This document shows, one piece after another, positions 16,506-25,177 of a stretch of 64,000 nt of DNA (positions are counted from its first letter, which is position 1; each line of letters opens with the position of its first letter). The translations under genes and the position numbers were made by a program. The stretch is taken from contig JAIQZQ010000121.1 in NCBI GenBank assembly GCA_021777105.1, positions 19,761-83,760 on the forward strand. The letters run 5' to 3'. This DNA is from Candidatus Anammoxibacter sp. Its GTDB lineage: Bacteria; Planctomycetota; Brocadiia; Brocadiales; Anammoxibacteraceae. The notes under the pieces are model-generated. The model was not told where the DNA came from. It did not search any database and worked only from the letters and a program-made list of their open reading frames with translations.

Positions 16506-16901
16506 ATGGTTGAGAATCCTTATATTTGGGGAACAGGAAGAAGAAAAAGCTCTATTGCCAGAGTTCGTATTAAAAAAGGCACTGGAAGGATTTTTCTAAA
16601 TTCTACTGAATTTGATGTTTATTTTGTAAGAGAAAGAGATAGGGCTATTGCATGCGAGCCGTTGAAAGCGACAAAAACATTGGCCAAGTATGATGTTTGG
16701 GCGAATGTGAACGGCGGCGGCATCTCCGGGCAAGCCGGGGCTGTTTCGCTAGGCATTGCCAGAGCTTTGAACAAAGCTGATGATAGTTATGTTGAAACCT
16801 TGCGAAGCACCGACCTTTTGACTCGCGACAGCAGGATGAAAGAGCGTAAAAAATATGGTAAAAAGGGCGCAAGGGCCAGTTTCCAATGGACAAAAAGATA
16901 A
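16506..16901 (+). CDS. rpsI: 30S ribosomal protein S9
   Basis: 131 residues with the S9 hallmarks GTGRRKSSIARVRIKKGTG, the GGGISGQAGAVSLGIARAL core and the extended basic C-terminus RMKERKKYGKKGARASFQWTKR, whose terminal Lys-Arg reaches the P-site tRNA. Second gene of the rplM operon, followed by a strong bidirectional terminator. Confidence 0.98.
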   Translation: MVENPYIWGTGRRKSSIARVRIKKGTGRIFLNSTEFDVYFVRERDRAIACEPLKATKTLAKYDVWANVNGGGISGQAGAVSLGIARALNKADDSYVETLRSTDLLTRDSRMKERKKYGKKGARASFQWTKR

Positions 16902-16945
16902 AAACCGGGTGTTTTGCGTCTTTTTTAGACGCAAAACCTGGTTTT
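16901..16945. terminator. Bidirectional intrinsic terminator
   Basis: A long stem of AAAACC-GG-GTTTTGCGTCT and AGACGCAAAACC-GGTTTT around a five-base T loop, between the convergent rpsI and epimerase genes. The last codons and the stop of the epimerase gene (from 16925) lie inside the stem. Confidence 0.85.
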
Positions 16946-17854
16946 GTAATATTCCGTTGCAAGTTTTATCCCCTCTTTCAATTCTACATTTGGCTGCCAA
17001 CCGAGCGTTTTTTGCGCTTTCAGGCTCGTTAGGCATATCCGGTCAACTTCCCCCAGCCGTTTTTTGTCATAAACAGGTTCCGCAGTTACATTTAGCGCGG
17101 TTCTTATCTGGTCGTAAATTTCAAAATCGGTTATTTCCTTGCCCCATCCAAGATTAAATGCTTCGCATGAATTTATGTGGTCGCAGGCAAGGACATTAGC
17201 GTTTGCCACGTCTTTAACATAAACATAATCTCTGGTTTTTGAGCCGTCGCCGAATATTACTGATTTTGAGCCTTTAAGCATTTGTGTGCTAAAAATAGCG
17301 ACAACGCCGGCTTCGCCGGAAGGATCTTGCCTTGGGCCGTAAATATTCGGATATCTCAGGACTATGTAGTTTAATCCCTGTTGCTTATTGATAAAAAGGA
17401 AATGCTCAACCGTATGTTTGTTTACACCGTATTGGGATAAAGGTTCGATCTGATGGTTTTCGTCAACAGGCAAGTATTTTGGCTCGCCATAAATTGCGCC
17501 GCCGGTTGAAATATATATAAATCCTTTAACCTTATGCTTTTTAGACAGTTCTATCAGGTTTAATGATCCTATCATGTTAATCTCGGCGTCCAGAATTGGG
17601 TTTTGCATGGATTTTCGGACGTCGACCTGCGCCGCGTGATGATCAACAAGGTCGGGCTTCTCTTTCTCAAAAACCTGGTCAAGGTCGTTAAAATTGAGTA
17701 TGTCTACTTTGTGGAAGACGGCCTTTGGGTTGATATTCTCTTTTTTTCCTGTTGAGAGGTTGTCTACAATAACAACGTTATGTCCGGCCTCAAGAAAGGC
17801 GTCAACTACATGCGAGCCTATAAAGCCCGCGCCGCCGGTGACTAATATTTTCAA
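16925..17854 (-). CDS. NAD-dependent sugar-nucleotide epimerase (GalE-like SDR)
   Basis: 309 residues of an extended short-chain dehydrogenase. The N-terminal Rossmann motif is TGGAGFIGSH (residues 6-15) with an acidic residue in VDNLSTG. The catalytic triad appears as S/T in YISTGGAIYG and Y-x-x-x-K in QYGVNKHT. A product-site motif RYPNIYGPRQDP and FGDGSKTRDYVYVKDVA are typical of UDP-glucose 4-epimerases and relatives. The exact substrate cannot be read from sequence. The start is a TTG at 17854 with GGAGGAAACC upstream. It stands alone, convergent with rpsI. Confidence 0.88.
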   Translation of the reverse strand: MKILVTGGAGFIGSHVVDAFLEAGHNVVIVDNLSTGKKENINPKAVFHKVDILNFNDLDQVFEKEKPDLVDHHAAQVDVRKSMQNPILDAEINMIGSLNLIELSKKHKVKGFIYISTGGAIYGEPKYLPVDENHQIEPLSQYGVNKHTVEHFLFINKQQGLNYIVLRYPNIYGPRQDPSGEAGVVAIFSTQMLKGSKSVIFGDGSKTRDYVYVKDVANANVLACDHINSCEAFNLGWGKEITDFEIYDQIRTALNVTAEPVYDKKRLGEVDRICLTSLKAQKTLGWQPNVELKEGIKLATEYYKTRFCV

Positions 17855-18015
17855 TTTGGTTTCCTCCGAATGAAGTTTTATAGAAAATTGATCGTAACTA
17901 GTTGCAGTAGAATGTTTTATGTGATTTGGTGGTCGAGCAAAAGCAGCTTGTTTTAATTAAAATGTTAATTTGTTGTTATGCGGCTGATATGTCGGCAAAA
18001 TAGGGTGGAATTCCC

Positions 18016-18044
18016 TTGACTTGGGTGTTTATATATGCTAACAT
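18016..18044 (+). promoter_or_regulatory. Predicted promoter for ilvD
   Basis: TTGACT (18016-18021), 17-base spacer, TAACAT (18039-18044), about 75 bases before the ilvD ATG. Confidence 0.55.
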
Positions 18045-18121
18045 TTCATCCCATGTAGTTGCCATGACTGGAGTTAAACACATAACTAAGTTTTTAAAGT
18101 TCAATAGTATAGCATAAAAAA

Positions 18122-19774
18122 ATGAATAGTGAAACAATCAAGTTAGGCGTGGAAAGAGCGCCTGCCAGAGCCCTGTTGCATGCAACAGGAGTTTGCAGAG
18201 AAGATTTAAAAAAGCCGTTTATCGGCATAGCAAGTAGTTTTACCGACCTTATACCGGGACATGTTCATATGAGGCGGCTTGAATCGTCGGTGGAGAAGGG
18301 GATATATTCAGGCGGCGGAGTTAGCTTTATTTTTGGCGTTCCGGGCACTTGCGACGGCATTGCCATGGGCCATAAAGGGATGCATTATTCACTGCCGTTA
18401 AGGGATTTAATTGCCGACGCGATAGAGTGCGTTGCCACTGCTCACTGTTTGGACGCTTTGGTGTTGCTGACTAATTGCGATAAAATTACGCCCGGTATGA
18501 TCATGGGGTTGGTCAGGTTAAATATACCGGGCATTGTTGTTACAGCCGGGCCAATGATTTCAGGGCATCATAGAGGGCGGAGGCTATCTTTTGTCAGGGA
18601 CACCTTTGAAGCCGTAGGCCGGAGGGAGAATAACGAAATATCGGAGAAGGAGCTTGAGTGTTTGGAATTGGAAGCTTGCCCCGGGCCGGGCTCATGCCAG
18701 GGTTTGTACACCGCCAATACCATGGCTTGCGTGTCAGAGGCTCTTGGTTTAACCCTGCCAAATTGCGCAACTGCGCCCGCTGTTTCATCGGAAAGGGACA
18801 GAATTGCCTACCAAAGCGGGCAAAAAGCCGTTGAGTTGGCAATAAACGAGATTAAACCCAGCCGGTTTATGAAAAAGGAAAATTTTGACAACGCTATTCT
18901 TGTTTCCACCGCGTTGGGCGGTTCGACAAACGCGTGTTTGCACATCCCGGCAATTGCCCATGAGGCAAAGCTCGAAATTAAAATGGAAACGTTTGATGAA
19001 ATTAGCTCAAGAGCTCCGCATATTACTAATCTGAGGCCTGGAGGCGATCATTTTATGGAAGATTTGCACTTTGCCGGAGGCATCCCTGCGGTTATGAAGC
19101 GCTTTCAGGATGATCTTAATGATTGCGAGACTGTTAGCGGGCTTTCTATTTTAGAAATAGCGAAACGCGCCGAGGTTGTTGATGAGGATGTTATCAGAAC
19201 AAAAGAGAAAGCTTATCACAGCGAAGGTGGAATTGCTGTTTTAAAAGGAAACATCGCTCCTGATGGAGGCATAGTAAAGCAAACGGCTTTGTCTGAAAAA
19301 ATGATGAATTTTAAAGGCCCTGCCCGTGTGTTTGAAAGTGAAGAGGCTGCGATGAAAGAGATAATGGATAAGAAAATCAAGGCCGGGACCGCAATGATTA
19401 TAAAGTACGAGGGCCCAAAAGGCGGGCCGGGAATGAGAGAGATGCTTTCTCCGACATCCGCGTTAATGGGGATGGGGCTTGGCGATTCAGTTGCTTTGAT
19501 AACAGATGGCCGTTTTTCAGGCGGCACGCGCGGCCCGTGCATTGGGCATGTTTCACCGGAGGCGATGGACGGAGGGCCTTTGGCAATAGTGGAAGACGGC
19601 GATGAAATAGTCATAGACGTGCCGAATAGAAAGTTAAGCGTTAGTTTGTCTGATGCTGAAATTGCCGACAGGCTTGCCAAATGGAAAGCTCCCGAGCCAA
19701 AAATCAAAGATGGATACCTTGCCAAATATGCGAAAAGCGTCTCTTCGGCTGACAAGGGCGCTGTTTTGAGCTAA
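18122..19774 (+). CDS. ilvD: Dihydroxy-acid dehydratase
   Basis: 550 residues, normal length. It dehydrates 2,3-dihydroxy-isovalerate and its methylvalerate homologue in valine/isoleucine (and pantothenate) synthesis, using an Fe-S cluster and Mg2+. Visible motifs: TNCDKITPGMIMG, CPGPGSCQGLYTANTMACVSEALG with a cluster Cys, GGSTNACLHIPAIAHEA, and the C-terminal SALMGMGLGDSVALITDGRFSGG part. Cluster ligands are supplied by the Cys residues in PGTCDG, NCDK and GPGSC. No other ilv genes are nearby. The following tRNA lies 12 bases after the stop and could be co-transcribed. Confidence 0.97.
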   Translation: MNSETIKLGVERAPARALLHATGVCREDLKKPFIGIASSFTDLIPGHVHMRRLESSVEKGIYSGGGVSFIFGVPGTCDGIAMGHKGMHYSLPLRDLIADAIECVATAHCLDALVLLTNCDKITPGMIMGLVRLNIPGIVVTAGPMISGHHRGRRLSFVRDTFEAVGRRENNEISEKELECLELEACPGPGSCQGLYTANTMACVSEALGLTLPNCATAPAVSSERDRIAYQSGQKAVELAINEIKPSRFMKKENFDNAILVSTALGGSTNACLHIPAIAHEAKLEIKMETFDEISSRAPHITNLRPGGDHFMEDLHFAGGIPAVMKRFQDDLNDCETVSGLSILEIAKRAEVVDEDVIRTKEKAYHSEGGIAVLKGNIAPDGGIVKQTALSEKMMNFKGPARVFESEEAAMKEIMDKKIKAGTAMIIKYEGPKGGPGMREMLSPTSALMGMGLGDSVALITDGRFSGGTRGPCIGHVSPEAMDGGPLAIVEDGDEIVIDVPNRKLSVSLSDAEIADRLAKWKAPEPKIKDGYLAKYAKSVSSADKGAVLS

Positions 19775-19785
19775 ATATACAAGTA

Positions 19786-19859
19786 TACCCGGTAGTGTAA
19801 TGGCAACACTAGAGATTTTGATTCTCTTATTGGAGGTTCGAGCCCTCCCCGGGTAGCCA
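19786..19859 (+). tRNA. tRNA-Gln (anticodon TTG)
   Basis: A 74-base cloverleaf with a 7-bp acceptor stem TACCCGG/CCGGGTA. The D-arm is GTGT/ACAC, the anticodon stem AGAGA/TCTCT encloses loop TTTTGAT (anticodon TTG), and the T-arm is GGAGG-TTCGAGC-CCTCC. Discriminator G and an encoded CCA end it. Reads CAA and, by wobble, CAG. Confidence 0.95.
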
Positions 19860-19944
19860 GATTTTTTTATAATAAGTTGATATTTTGTTGTTTTGTGTTT
19901 GATTGTTAAATTGATAAGCGATAGGCGGGATCGGGTAATAAAAT

Positions 19945-20922
19945 ATGGATAAAAAGAAAACGATAGAAATGATGCATAGTTTGAAAATATTTTCAGGCAA
20001 CGCAAACAAAGACCTTGCCGTGAAAATTTGCGATTATTTAAATGTGCCGCTTGGCGACGCAACCGCCGAACGTTTTCCGGACGGCGAAATAAATATTAAG
20101 GTTAATGAAGATGTCAGGGGGTCTGACGTTTTTTTAATACAGCCAACATGCCCTCCTGTTAATGAAAATTTAACGGAATTGCTTATTTTTATTGATTGTT
20201 TTAGAAGGGCGTCTTCCGCCAGGATAACCGCGGTTATCCCGTACTTTGGATATGCCAGAAAAGATAGGAAAGATGAAGGCAGGGTGCCTATTACCGCAAA
20301 ACTGGTTTCAAATTTGATAACTGAAGCCGGCGCGGACCGCGTAATTACAATGGATTTGCACGCCGCGCAGATACAGGGTTTTTTTGACATACCGGTAGAC
20401 CATTTGCTGTCGTTTCCTGTGATTTCAAATTATTACGAGAGTTTAAACATACCGGATCTTGTGGTTGTTTCGCCGGATGTCGGAGGCATAAAGACCGCAA
20501 GGCACTATTCCGAGAAGTTAAAGATAAAATTAGCCATAGTTGACAAACGCAGGGTTGGGCCGGCTGAGACGGAAGTTGGTTTTGTTATCGGCGATGTTAA
20601 GGATAAAAACGTGGTTATTGTAGATGATATGATCGCCACCGGCGGTTCTATTGTGCAGGCGGCCAATACTTTGAAAGAGAAAGGCGCTAAGGATATTTAT
20701 GTGGGCGCGACCCATCCGTTGCTTTGCGGCTCGGCTGTTGAAAAGTTTAAGACCGCGCCTATTAAAGAGTTTGCGGTAACCGACACTATACCTTTAACCG
20801 AGAATGCTAAATCTCTTGGCGATAAGATTAAAATTCTGTCGATTGACAAATTGTTGGGCGAGTCAATAAGAAGGACTCATTTGAACGAATCAATAAGCTC
20901 TATGTTTAATGACGCTAAATAG
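19945..20922 (+). CDS. prs: Ribose-phosphate pyrophosphokinase
   Basis: 325 residues. Makes PRPP from ribose 5-phosphate and ATP, feeding purine, pyrimidine, histidine and NAD synthesis; users purF, hisG and pyr genes also occur in this window. Motifs: FPDGEINIKV, the ATP loop ARKDRKDEGR, MDLHAAQIQGFFDIPVDHL with the metal-binding His, and the PRPP loop NVVIVDDMIATGGSI. It is the first gene of a run prs-rplY-rpsF-ssb-rpsR-rplI-dnaB. ATG 19945 has no strong ribosome site, and an internal ATG at 19969 is possible. Confidence 0.97.
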   Translation: MDKKKTIEMMHSLKIFSGNANKDLAVKICDYLNVPLGDATAERFPDGEINIKVNEDVRGSDVFLIQPTCPPVNENLTELLIFIDCFRRASSARITAVIPYFGYARKDRKDEGRVPITAKLVSNLITEAGADRVITMDLHAAQIQGFFDIPVDHLLSFPVISNYYESLNIPDLVVVSPDVGGIKTARHYSEKLKIKLAIVDKRRVGPAETEVGFVIGDVKDKNVVIVDDMIATGGSIVQAANTLKEKGAKDIYVGATHPLLCGSAVEKFKTAPIKEFAVTDTIPLTENAKSLGDKIKILSIDKLLGESIRRTHLNESISSMFNDAK

Positions 20923-21003
20923 GGCGCGGGCTTTGAGGCTGGTTTTAAGTTAAGTTTTTTATTTGTTTTTTTGTACGATTTATTTGGGGAGGTTATAAAC
21001 TTC

Positions 21004-21630
21004 ATGTCTACTTATTCATTGCCTGTTGCATTGCGAGACGTAGTCGGCGGCAACGCTGTCAAACGGTTGCGCAATACAGGCAAAATACCGTCGATTTTGT
21101 ACGGTCACAAACAGGGAAATATTAATTTGATGGTTTGCAGAAATGAATTTCAGGGGGCCATAAAAGCCAAAGCCAGAATGGTTAGCCTAAAGTGGGATAA
21201 TAATGAAGAAACCGCTTTGGTTAAGGAAATTCAATACGATTATCTTGGAGACGAAATCGTGCATATTGATTTTGCGCGAACCGACGCGACCGAAACTGTA
21301 AACCTTCAGGTTCCTATAGAATTGTTTGGAACTCCTGTAGGTCTGAAAAGCCATGGAGTGCTGGATCATGCGCTTAAAGAGGTCTCTGTTGAGTGTGTTG
21401 TGACGTCAATACCTGAAAAGATAAGAGTTAGCGTTGCTAAAATAGATGTTGGGCAATCAATTTTAGTTAAAGAGCTTGATCTGCCTGACGGCGTCAAGGT
21501 TACAAATAATCCGGATGCTATTGTCGCCGCCGTCAGTGTGGTAGCGGAAGAAAAAGAGGCGGCTGAAGGCGAAGACATGGCGGAACCGGAGGTTATTACA
21601 GCCAAAAAAGAAGATGCGCCTAAAGAATAA
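21004..21630 (+). CDS. rplY: 50S ribosomal protein L25/general stress protein Ctc
   Basis: 208 residues of the long (TL5/CTC) form of L25, which binds 5S rRNA. The N-terminal domain covers LPVALRDVVGGNAVKRLRNTGKIPSILYG, and a C-terminal beta domain follows from about residue 95 with an acidic, alanine-rich tail (about 180-208). ATG 21004 (MSTYSLPV) is chosen over the upstream TTG at 20971 because GGGGAGG lies about 11 bases before it. The peptidyl-tRNA hydrolase gene that often follows rplY is absent here. Confidence 0.93.
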   Translation: MSTYSLPVALRDVVGGNAVKRLRNTGKIPSILYGHKQGNINLMVCRNEFQGAIKAKARMVSLKWDNNEETALVKEIQYDYLGDEIVHIDFARTDATETVNLQVPIELFGTPVGLKSHGVLDHALKEVSVECVVTSIPEKIRVSVAKIDVGQSILVKELDLPDGVKVTNNPDAIVAAVSVVAEEKEAAEGEDMAEPEVITAKKEDAPKE

Positions 21631-21703
21631 TCGCCGGCGCGGCGCGTTGTTGCGCCCGCGTAAATTTATTATTTTATAAACAGCAGAATGGGAGGGTTGC
21701 AAT

Positions 21704-22189
21704 TTGAATCGTTATGAAGGCATGTTTCTGGTTGACAATACAACTGTAAACAATGATTGGGATAATTTGGTGGGACATATTCAGGGTATACTGACAAAGC
21801 ATAACTCTGAAAATATTGAGACGCAAAAATGGGGCGAGAGGAAGCTTGCCTATAAGATCGGCGAACATGTCCACGGCACGTACATTCTTGTTCGTTTTGA
21901 CGCGCCGAACATAGCTGTTAGCGCGATGCGAAAAGAGTTTGAGTTGTCCGACAAAATTATAAGGTTGTTAATATTAAGGGATGACGGCAATTTAAGCATG
22001 ATATCAACCCCTCCGTTTGATGAAGAGGGCAAGAATGAAAATGAGGCTCCGGTTACGGATGCTAAAGCGGAAGAAGGCTCTGAAGTTGCGGAGAACGCGG
22101 CGCCGGTTAGCGAACCGGATTCCGGCGACAAGCCTGATGAAGGAGTGGAAGCCGAAGCTGAGAGCAAAGAGGAAGAAGTGACTGCGTAG
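21704..22189 (+). CDS. rpsF: 30S ribosomal protein S6 with acidic tail
   Basis: 161 residues. The first about 95 form the S6 fold (NRYEGMFLVDNT, WGERKLAYKIGEHVHGTYILVRFDA, LSDKIIRLLILR). An unusual 60-residue Glu/Ala-rich tail follows. S6 pairs with S18 on the small subunit, and the S18 gene lies two genes on. The start is TTG at 21704 with GGGAGGG 7-13 bases upstream; no ATG fits. Operon with ssb, rpsR, rplI and dnaB. Confidence 0.95.
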   Translation: MNRYEGMFLVDNTTVNNDWDNLVGHIQGILTKHNSENIETQKWGERKLAYKIGEHVHGTYILVRFDAPNIAVSAMRKEFELSDKIIRLLILRDDGNLSMISTPPFDEEGKNENEAPVTDAKAEEGSEVAENAAPVSEPDSGDKPDEGVEAEAESKEEEVTA

Positions 22190-22230
22190 CGCAAAATATA
22201 CGTTTATAACAATATAGGAAAGTTTTTGAT

Positions 22231-22668
22231 ATGCTAAATCTCAATAAAGTTTTTCTGTTGGGCAATCTTACAAGAGACCCTGAATTAAGATATACACCTA
22301 GCGGCACCGCTATTGTGGCGTTCGGCATGGCAATAAATAGAAGGTTTAAATCCACGGACGGCGAACAAAAAAAGGAAACATGTTTTGTTGACGTTAATAT
22401 GTTTGGAAGGAGAGCTGAGGTTATTAGCGAATATTTCAGCAAAGGCTCGCCTATATATATAGAGGGTAGATTGCGATTTGAACAGTGGGAGGGGCAAGAC
22501 GGACAAAAACGGAACAAACTGGTTGTGGTTGCGGATAATTTTGAATTTGCGGGCGCCGGGCAAAAAAAGGATGAGGGCGGTATGCCGCGCGACGACACGC
22601 AACAAAGTAACAGGAGCGAGACCGGTTTTAACGACGGCGAAAACAATATGGATGACGCTCCTTTTTAA
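22231..22668 (+). CDS. ssb: Single-stranded DNA-binding protein
   Basis: 145 residues. The OB fold begins NLNKVFLLGNLTRDPELRYT and includes VDVNMFGRRAEVISEYFSKG and IYIEGRLRFEQWEG. The Gly/Asn/Asp-rich tail ends in MDDAPF, close to the conserved DDxPF tip that recruits replication and repair proteins. Lies between rpsF and rpsR as in many bacteria. Confidence 0.97.
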   Translation: MLNLNKVFLLGNLTRDPELRYTPSGTAIVAFGMAINRRFKSTDGEQKKETCFVDVNMFGRRAEVISEYFSKGSPIYIEGRLRFEQWEGQDGQKRNKLVVVADNFEFAGAGQKKDEGGMPRDDTQQSNRSETGFNDGENNMDDAPF

Positions 22669-22694
22669 ATAAACGCTGAGCTGTTGCCTGCTTT

Positions 22695-22720
22695 AGTGAG
22701 AATAACCCCCGAATGGGATA
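22695..22720. repeat. Short dispersed palindromic repeat, copy 1
   Basis: AGTGAGAATAA followed by CCC-GAAT-GGGATA. Related copies are at 34842-34866 and, inverted, 41115-41140, all intergenic. Confidence 0.6.
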
Positions 22721-22788
22721 AATATATATTGAACGGATTAAAAGGTTTTTGATTTTTAATTTATTTAACGCAGAAGGAAGATTCAAAT

Positions 22789-23040
22789 ATGATTAAGAGA
22801 AAGAAGAAATTTGCTCCTAGAAATAATAGAAACAAATTTAGCGAGCCAAAAAAGTGCAGATTTTGTAAAGATAAAATACTGTATATAGATTATAAAGACA
22901 CACAGCTATTGCAGAAGTTGACAAACAGTCAGGGCAAGTTGTTTTCCAGGAAACGGTCTGGAAATTGCGGGAAACATCAACGCAGAGCAAAGATTGCCGT
23001 GAAGAGGGCAAGGTTTATTGCTCTTATGCCGTTTGTGTAA
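22789..23040 (+). CDS. rpsR: 30S ribosomal protein S18
   Basis: 83 residues with the S18 core: CRFCKD (a zinc-type Cys pair kept in this copy), IDYKDTQLLQKLTNSQGKLFSRKRSGNCGKHQRR and AIKRARFIALMPF-type ending (here AVKRARFIALMPFV). Binds 16S rRNA next to S6. Confidence 0.97.
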   Translation: MIKRKKKFAPRNNRNKFSEPKKCRFCKDKILYIDYKDTQLLQKLTNSQGKLFSRKRSGNCGKHQRRAKIAVKRARFIALMPFV

Positions 23041-23277
23041 ATTGCCGCCGGTTTTATAATGCCGGCGAGCATTCGGATTTTCGATATTAATGCAAATCTT
23101 TATACTTCATATCATTTTCAAGAAACAGGCATGCCTTTATTTTCAATTCCGCCGGTAACCTAAAATAAAAGATATTTAAAATCAACAAATTATAAACTTG
23201 CCGTGATTTGTTGATTCTGAAAATACGGATTGTTATTTTGAGAATTTGTTGATTCAATAAGCGTATAGGAGAGAAAA

Positions 23278-23769
23278 ATGAAACTGTTGTTAAAAAAAAA
23301 TGTAGATAAACTGGGGAAGATCGGCAGCGTTGTAAAGGTTGCCAATGGATACGGGCGAAACTTTTTACTGCCCAAAGGGCTGGCCGTGCCTGTCACGCCG
23401 GGCGGATTGCGTCAAATAGAGATTGAGAAAAAGAAGGATGACGCCCGCAAGAGAGAAGAAAATGTTAATCTGATGAAGTTGGCAAACGACATGAAGGATT
23501 TCTCTTGCACCATTACCGCCAAAGCCAATGAAGAGGGCAAGTTGTTTGGCTCGGTCACGACACAACTTATTTCAGAATCCCTGAAAAATGAAGGTTTTAA
23601 TATTGAAGAGGATATGATTGTCCTTGACGAGCCGATTAAACAATGCGATGTGTATAATATAACAATTGCAATAAGCGGCGAAATCAAAACCAATATTAAG
23701 TTGTGGGTTGTAAAAGAGAACGAAAAAGGCGGCGCTGAAGTTGAAAACGCCGCGGAAGCTGAAAAATGA
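23278..23769 (+). CDS. rplI: 50S ribosomal protein L9
   Basis: 163 residues. The N-terminal domain has VDKLGKIGSVVKVANGYGRNFLLPKGLAVPVT, followed by the long central helix (about 40-75) and the C-terminal domain (SCTITAKANEEGKLFGSVT, then ISGEIKTNIKLWVV). A 237-base gap separates it from rpsR. Its stop overlaps the dnaB start by ATGA. Confidence 0.97.
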   Translation: MKLLLKKNVDKLGKIGSVVKVANGYGRNFLLPKGLAVPVTPGGLRQIEIEKKKDDARKREENVNLMKLANDMKDFSCTITAKANEEGKLFGSVTTQLISESLKNEGFNIEEDMIVLDEPIKQCDVYNITIAISGEIKTNIKLWVVKENEKGGAEVENAAEAEK

Positions 23770-25118
23770 ACCAAACCATGACAATAGAGCGCACTCCGCC
23801 GGTTAGCGAAGACGCGGAAATGAGCGTTTTAGGCGCTATGTTGCTTGAAAACGATGTGATTAACGTCGTTATTCAAATTATAGACAAAAATAGTTTCTAT
23901 AAAAACGCGCATAGAGCGCTGTTTCAAACTATTGTTGATTTGTACGACCAGGGCAACGCTGTTGATTTGGTTATTTTAAAGGAGGATCTGGAAAAAAAGT
24001 CGTTATTAAAAGAGGTGGGCGGCATCGAATATCTAATGGAGATAGAAGAGTCGGTGCCTATGGCCGCCAATGTTGAATATTACGCGAAGATAGTCAGGGA
24101 AAAAGGGATAAAACGAAGCCTCATTGAAACCGCAATGAAGATCCAGAAAGACGCGTATGAAGACTCAATTGATTCTGATGACCTACTAGATAAATCCGAG
24201 CGCTCTATTTTTGAAATAACGCAGAAAAAGTATTCCGCCCAGTCAAACAGATTGTACGACCTTTTAAAAGAGACGTTTGACCGCATTGATGACTTGCATG
24301 ACAGGAAAGACAGGCTCACCGGCGTGCCGACCGGGTATTACGACCTTGACGACACATTGTGCGGATTGCAGCCGTCGGAGCTTATAATCGTGGCGGCAAG
24401 GCCAAGTATGGGCAAGACTAGTTTTGCCTTGAATGTGCTTGAGAATGTGGGTGTTGTTGGGAAGAAGCCGGCTGTTTTGTTTTCGTTGGAAATGTCTGCC
24501 CAACAAATAGCGCAAAATATGCTATGCTCGCACGCGAAGATTGACGCTTATAAAATGCGCCGCGGCCAGTTGCGTGATGAAGATTGGGGAAAACTTACCA
24601 TGGCTATGGGGACATTGTCAAACGCTCCTATTTTTATTGACGATACTCCGGGGCTAAGCATTTTGGAATTAAGGGCAAAGGCCAGAAGGTTAAAAGCCCA
24701 AAATGATATACAACTTATAGTTGTGGATTATTTGCAACTGCTGGAATCTACCGGCTTGGAAAGCAGGCAGCAGGAAATATCAGTTATTTCTCGCGGTTTA
24801 AAGTCTTTGGCCCGCGAGCTTGAAGTGCCGGTTATAACGGTGTCGCAGCTTAATCGGTCGGTTGAATCAAGGGAAGGGCACAAACCAAGGATGTCTGATT
24901 TGAGGGAATCAGGCTCAATTGAACAGGACGCAGATGTCATTATGCTTTTGCATCGAGAGGACTATTACGACGCTGAAAAAAAGACAGGCGAGGCGGAAGT
25001 TATCATTGCAAAACAAAGAAACGGCCCGACAGGGTCGGTTAATTTAACTTTTTTGTCGCAGTATATGCGTTTTGAAAACCTTTCATCTTTAAGTTTTAAT
25101 GATGAAGAAACAATGTAA
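23766..25118 (+). CDS. dnaB: Replicative DNA helicase DnaB
   Basis: 450 residues. The N-terminal primase-interacting domain (PPVSEDAEMSVLGAMLLEND) is joined to a RecA-type ATPase. Walker A is ARPSMGKTSFA, SLEMSAQQIAQNM is a typical motif, Walker B is LIVVDYLQLL, and VSQLNRSVESR and ADVIMLLHRE follow. No intein is present. Hexameric ring helicase at the fork. Translationally coupled to rplI by a four-base overlap. Confidence 0.97.
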   Translation: MNQTMTIERTPPVSEDAEMSVLGAMLLENDVINVVIQIIDKNSFYKNAHRALFQTIVDLYDQGNAVDLVILKEDLEKKSLLKEVGGIEYLMEIEESVPMAANVEYYAKIVREKGIKRSLIETAMKIQKDAYEDSIDSDDLLDKSERSIFEITQKKYSAQSNRLYDLLKETFDRIDDLHDRKDRLTGVPTGYYDLDDTLCGLQPSELIIVAARPSMGKTSFALNVLENVGVVGKKPAVLFSLEMSAQQIAQNMLCSHAKIDAYKMRRGQLRDEDWGKLTMAMGTLSNAPIFIDDTPGLSILELRAKARRLKAQNDIQLIVVDYLQLLESTGLESRQQEISVISRGLKSLARELEVPVITVSQLNRSVESREGHKPRMSDLRESGSIEQDADVIMLLHREDYYDAEKKTGEAEVIIAKQRNGPTGSVNLTFLSQYMRFENLSSLSFNDEETM

Positions 25119-25177
25119 TTTATATTTTGAGCTTTGTAAAAGCGCGGATATTGTAAGAGCTCAGCGCTATTCCCTAT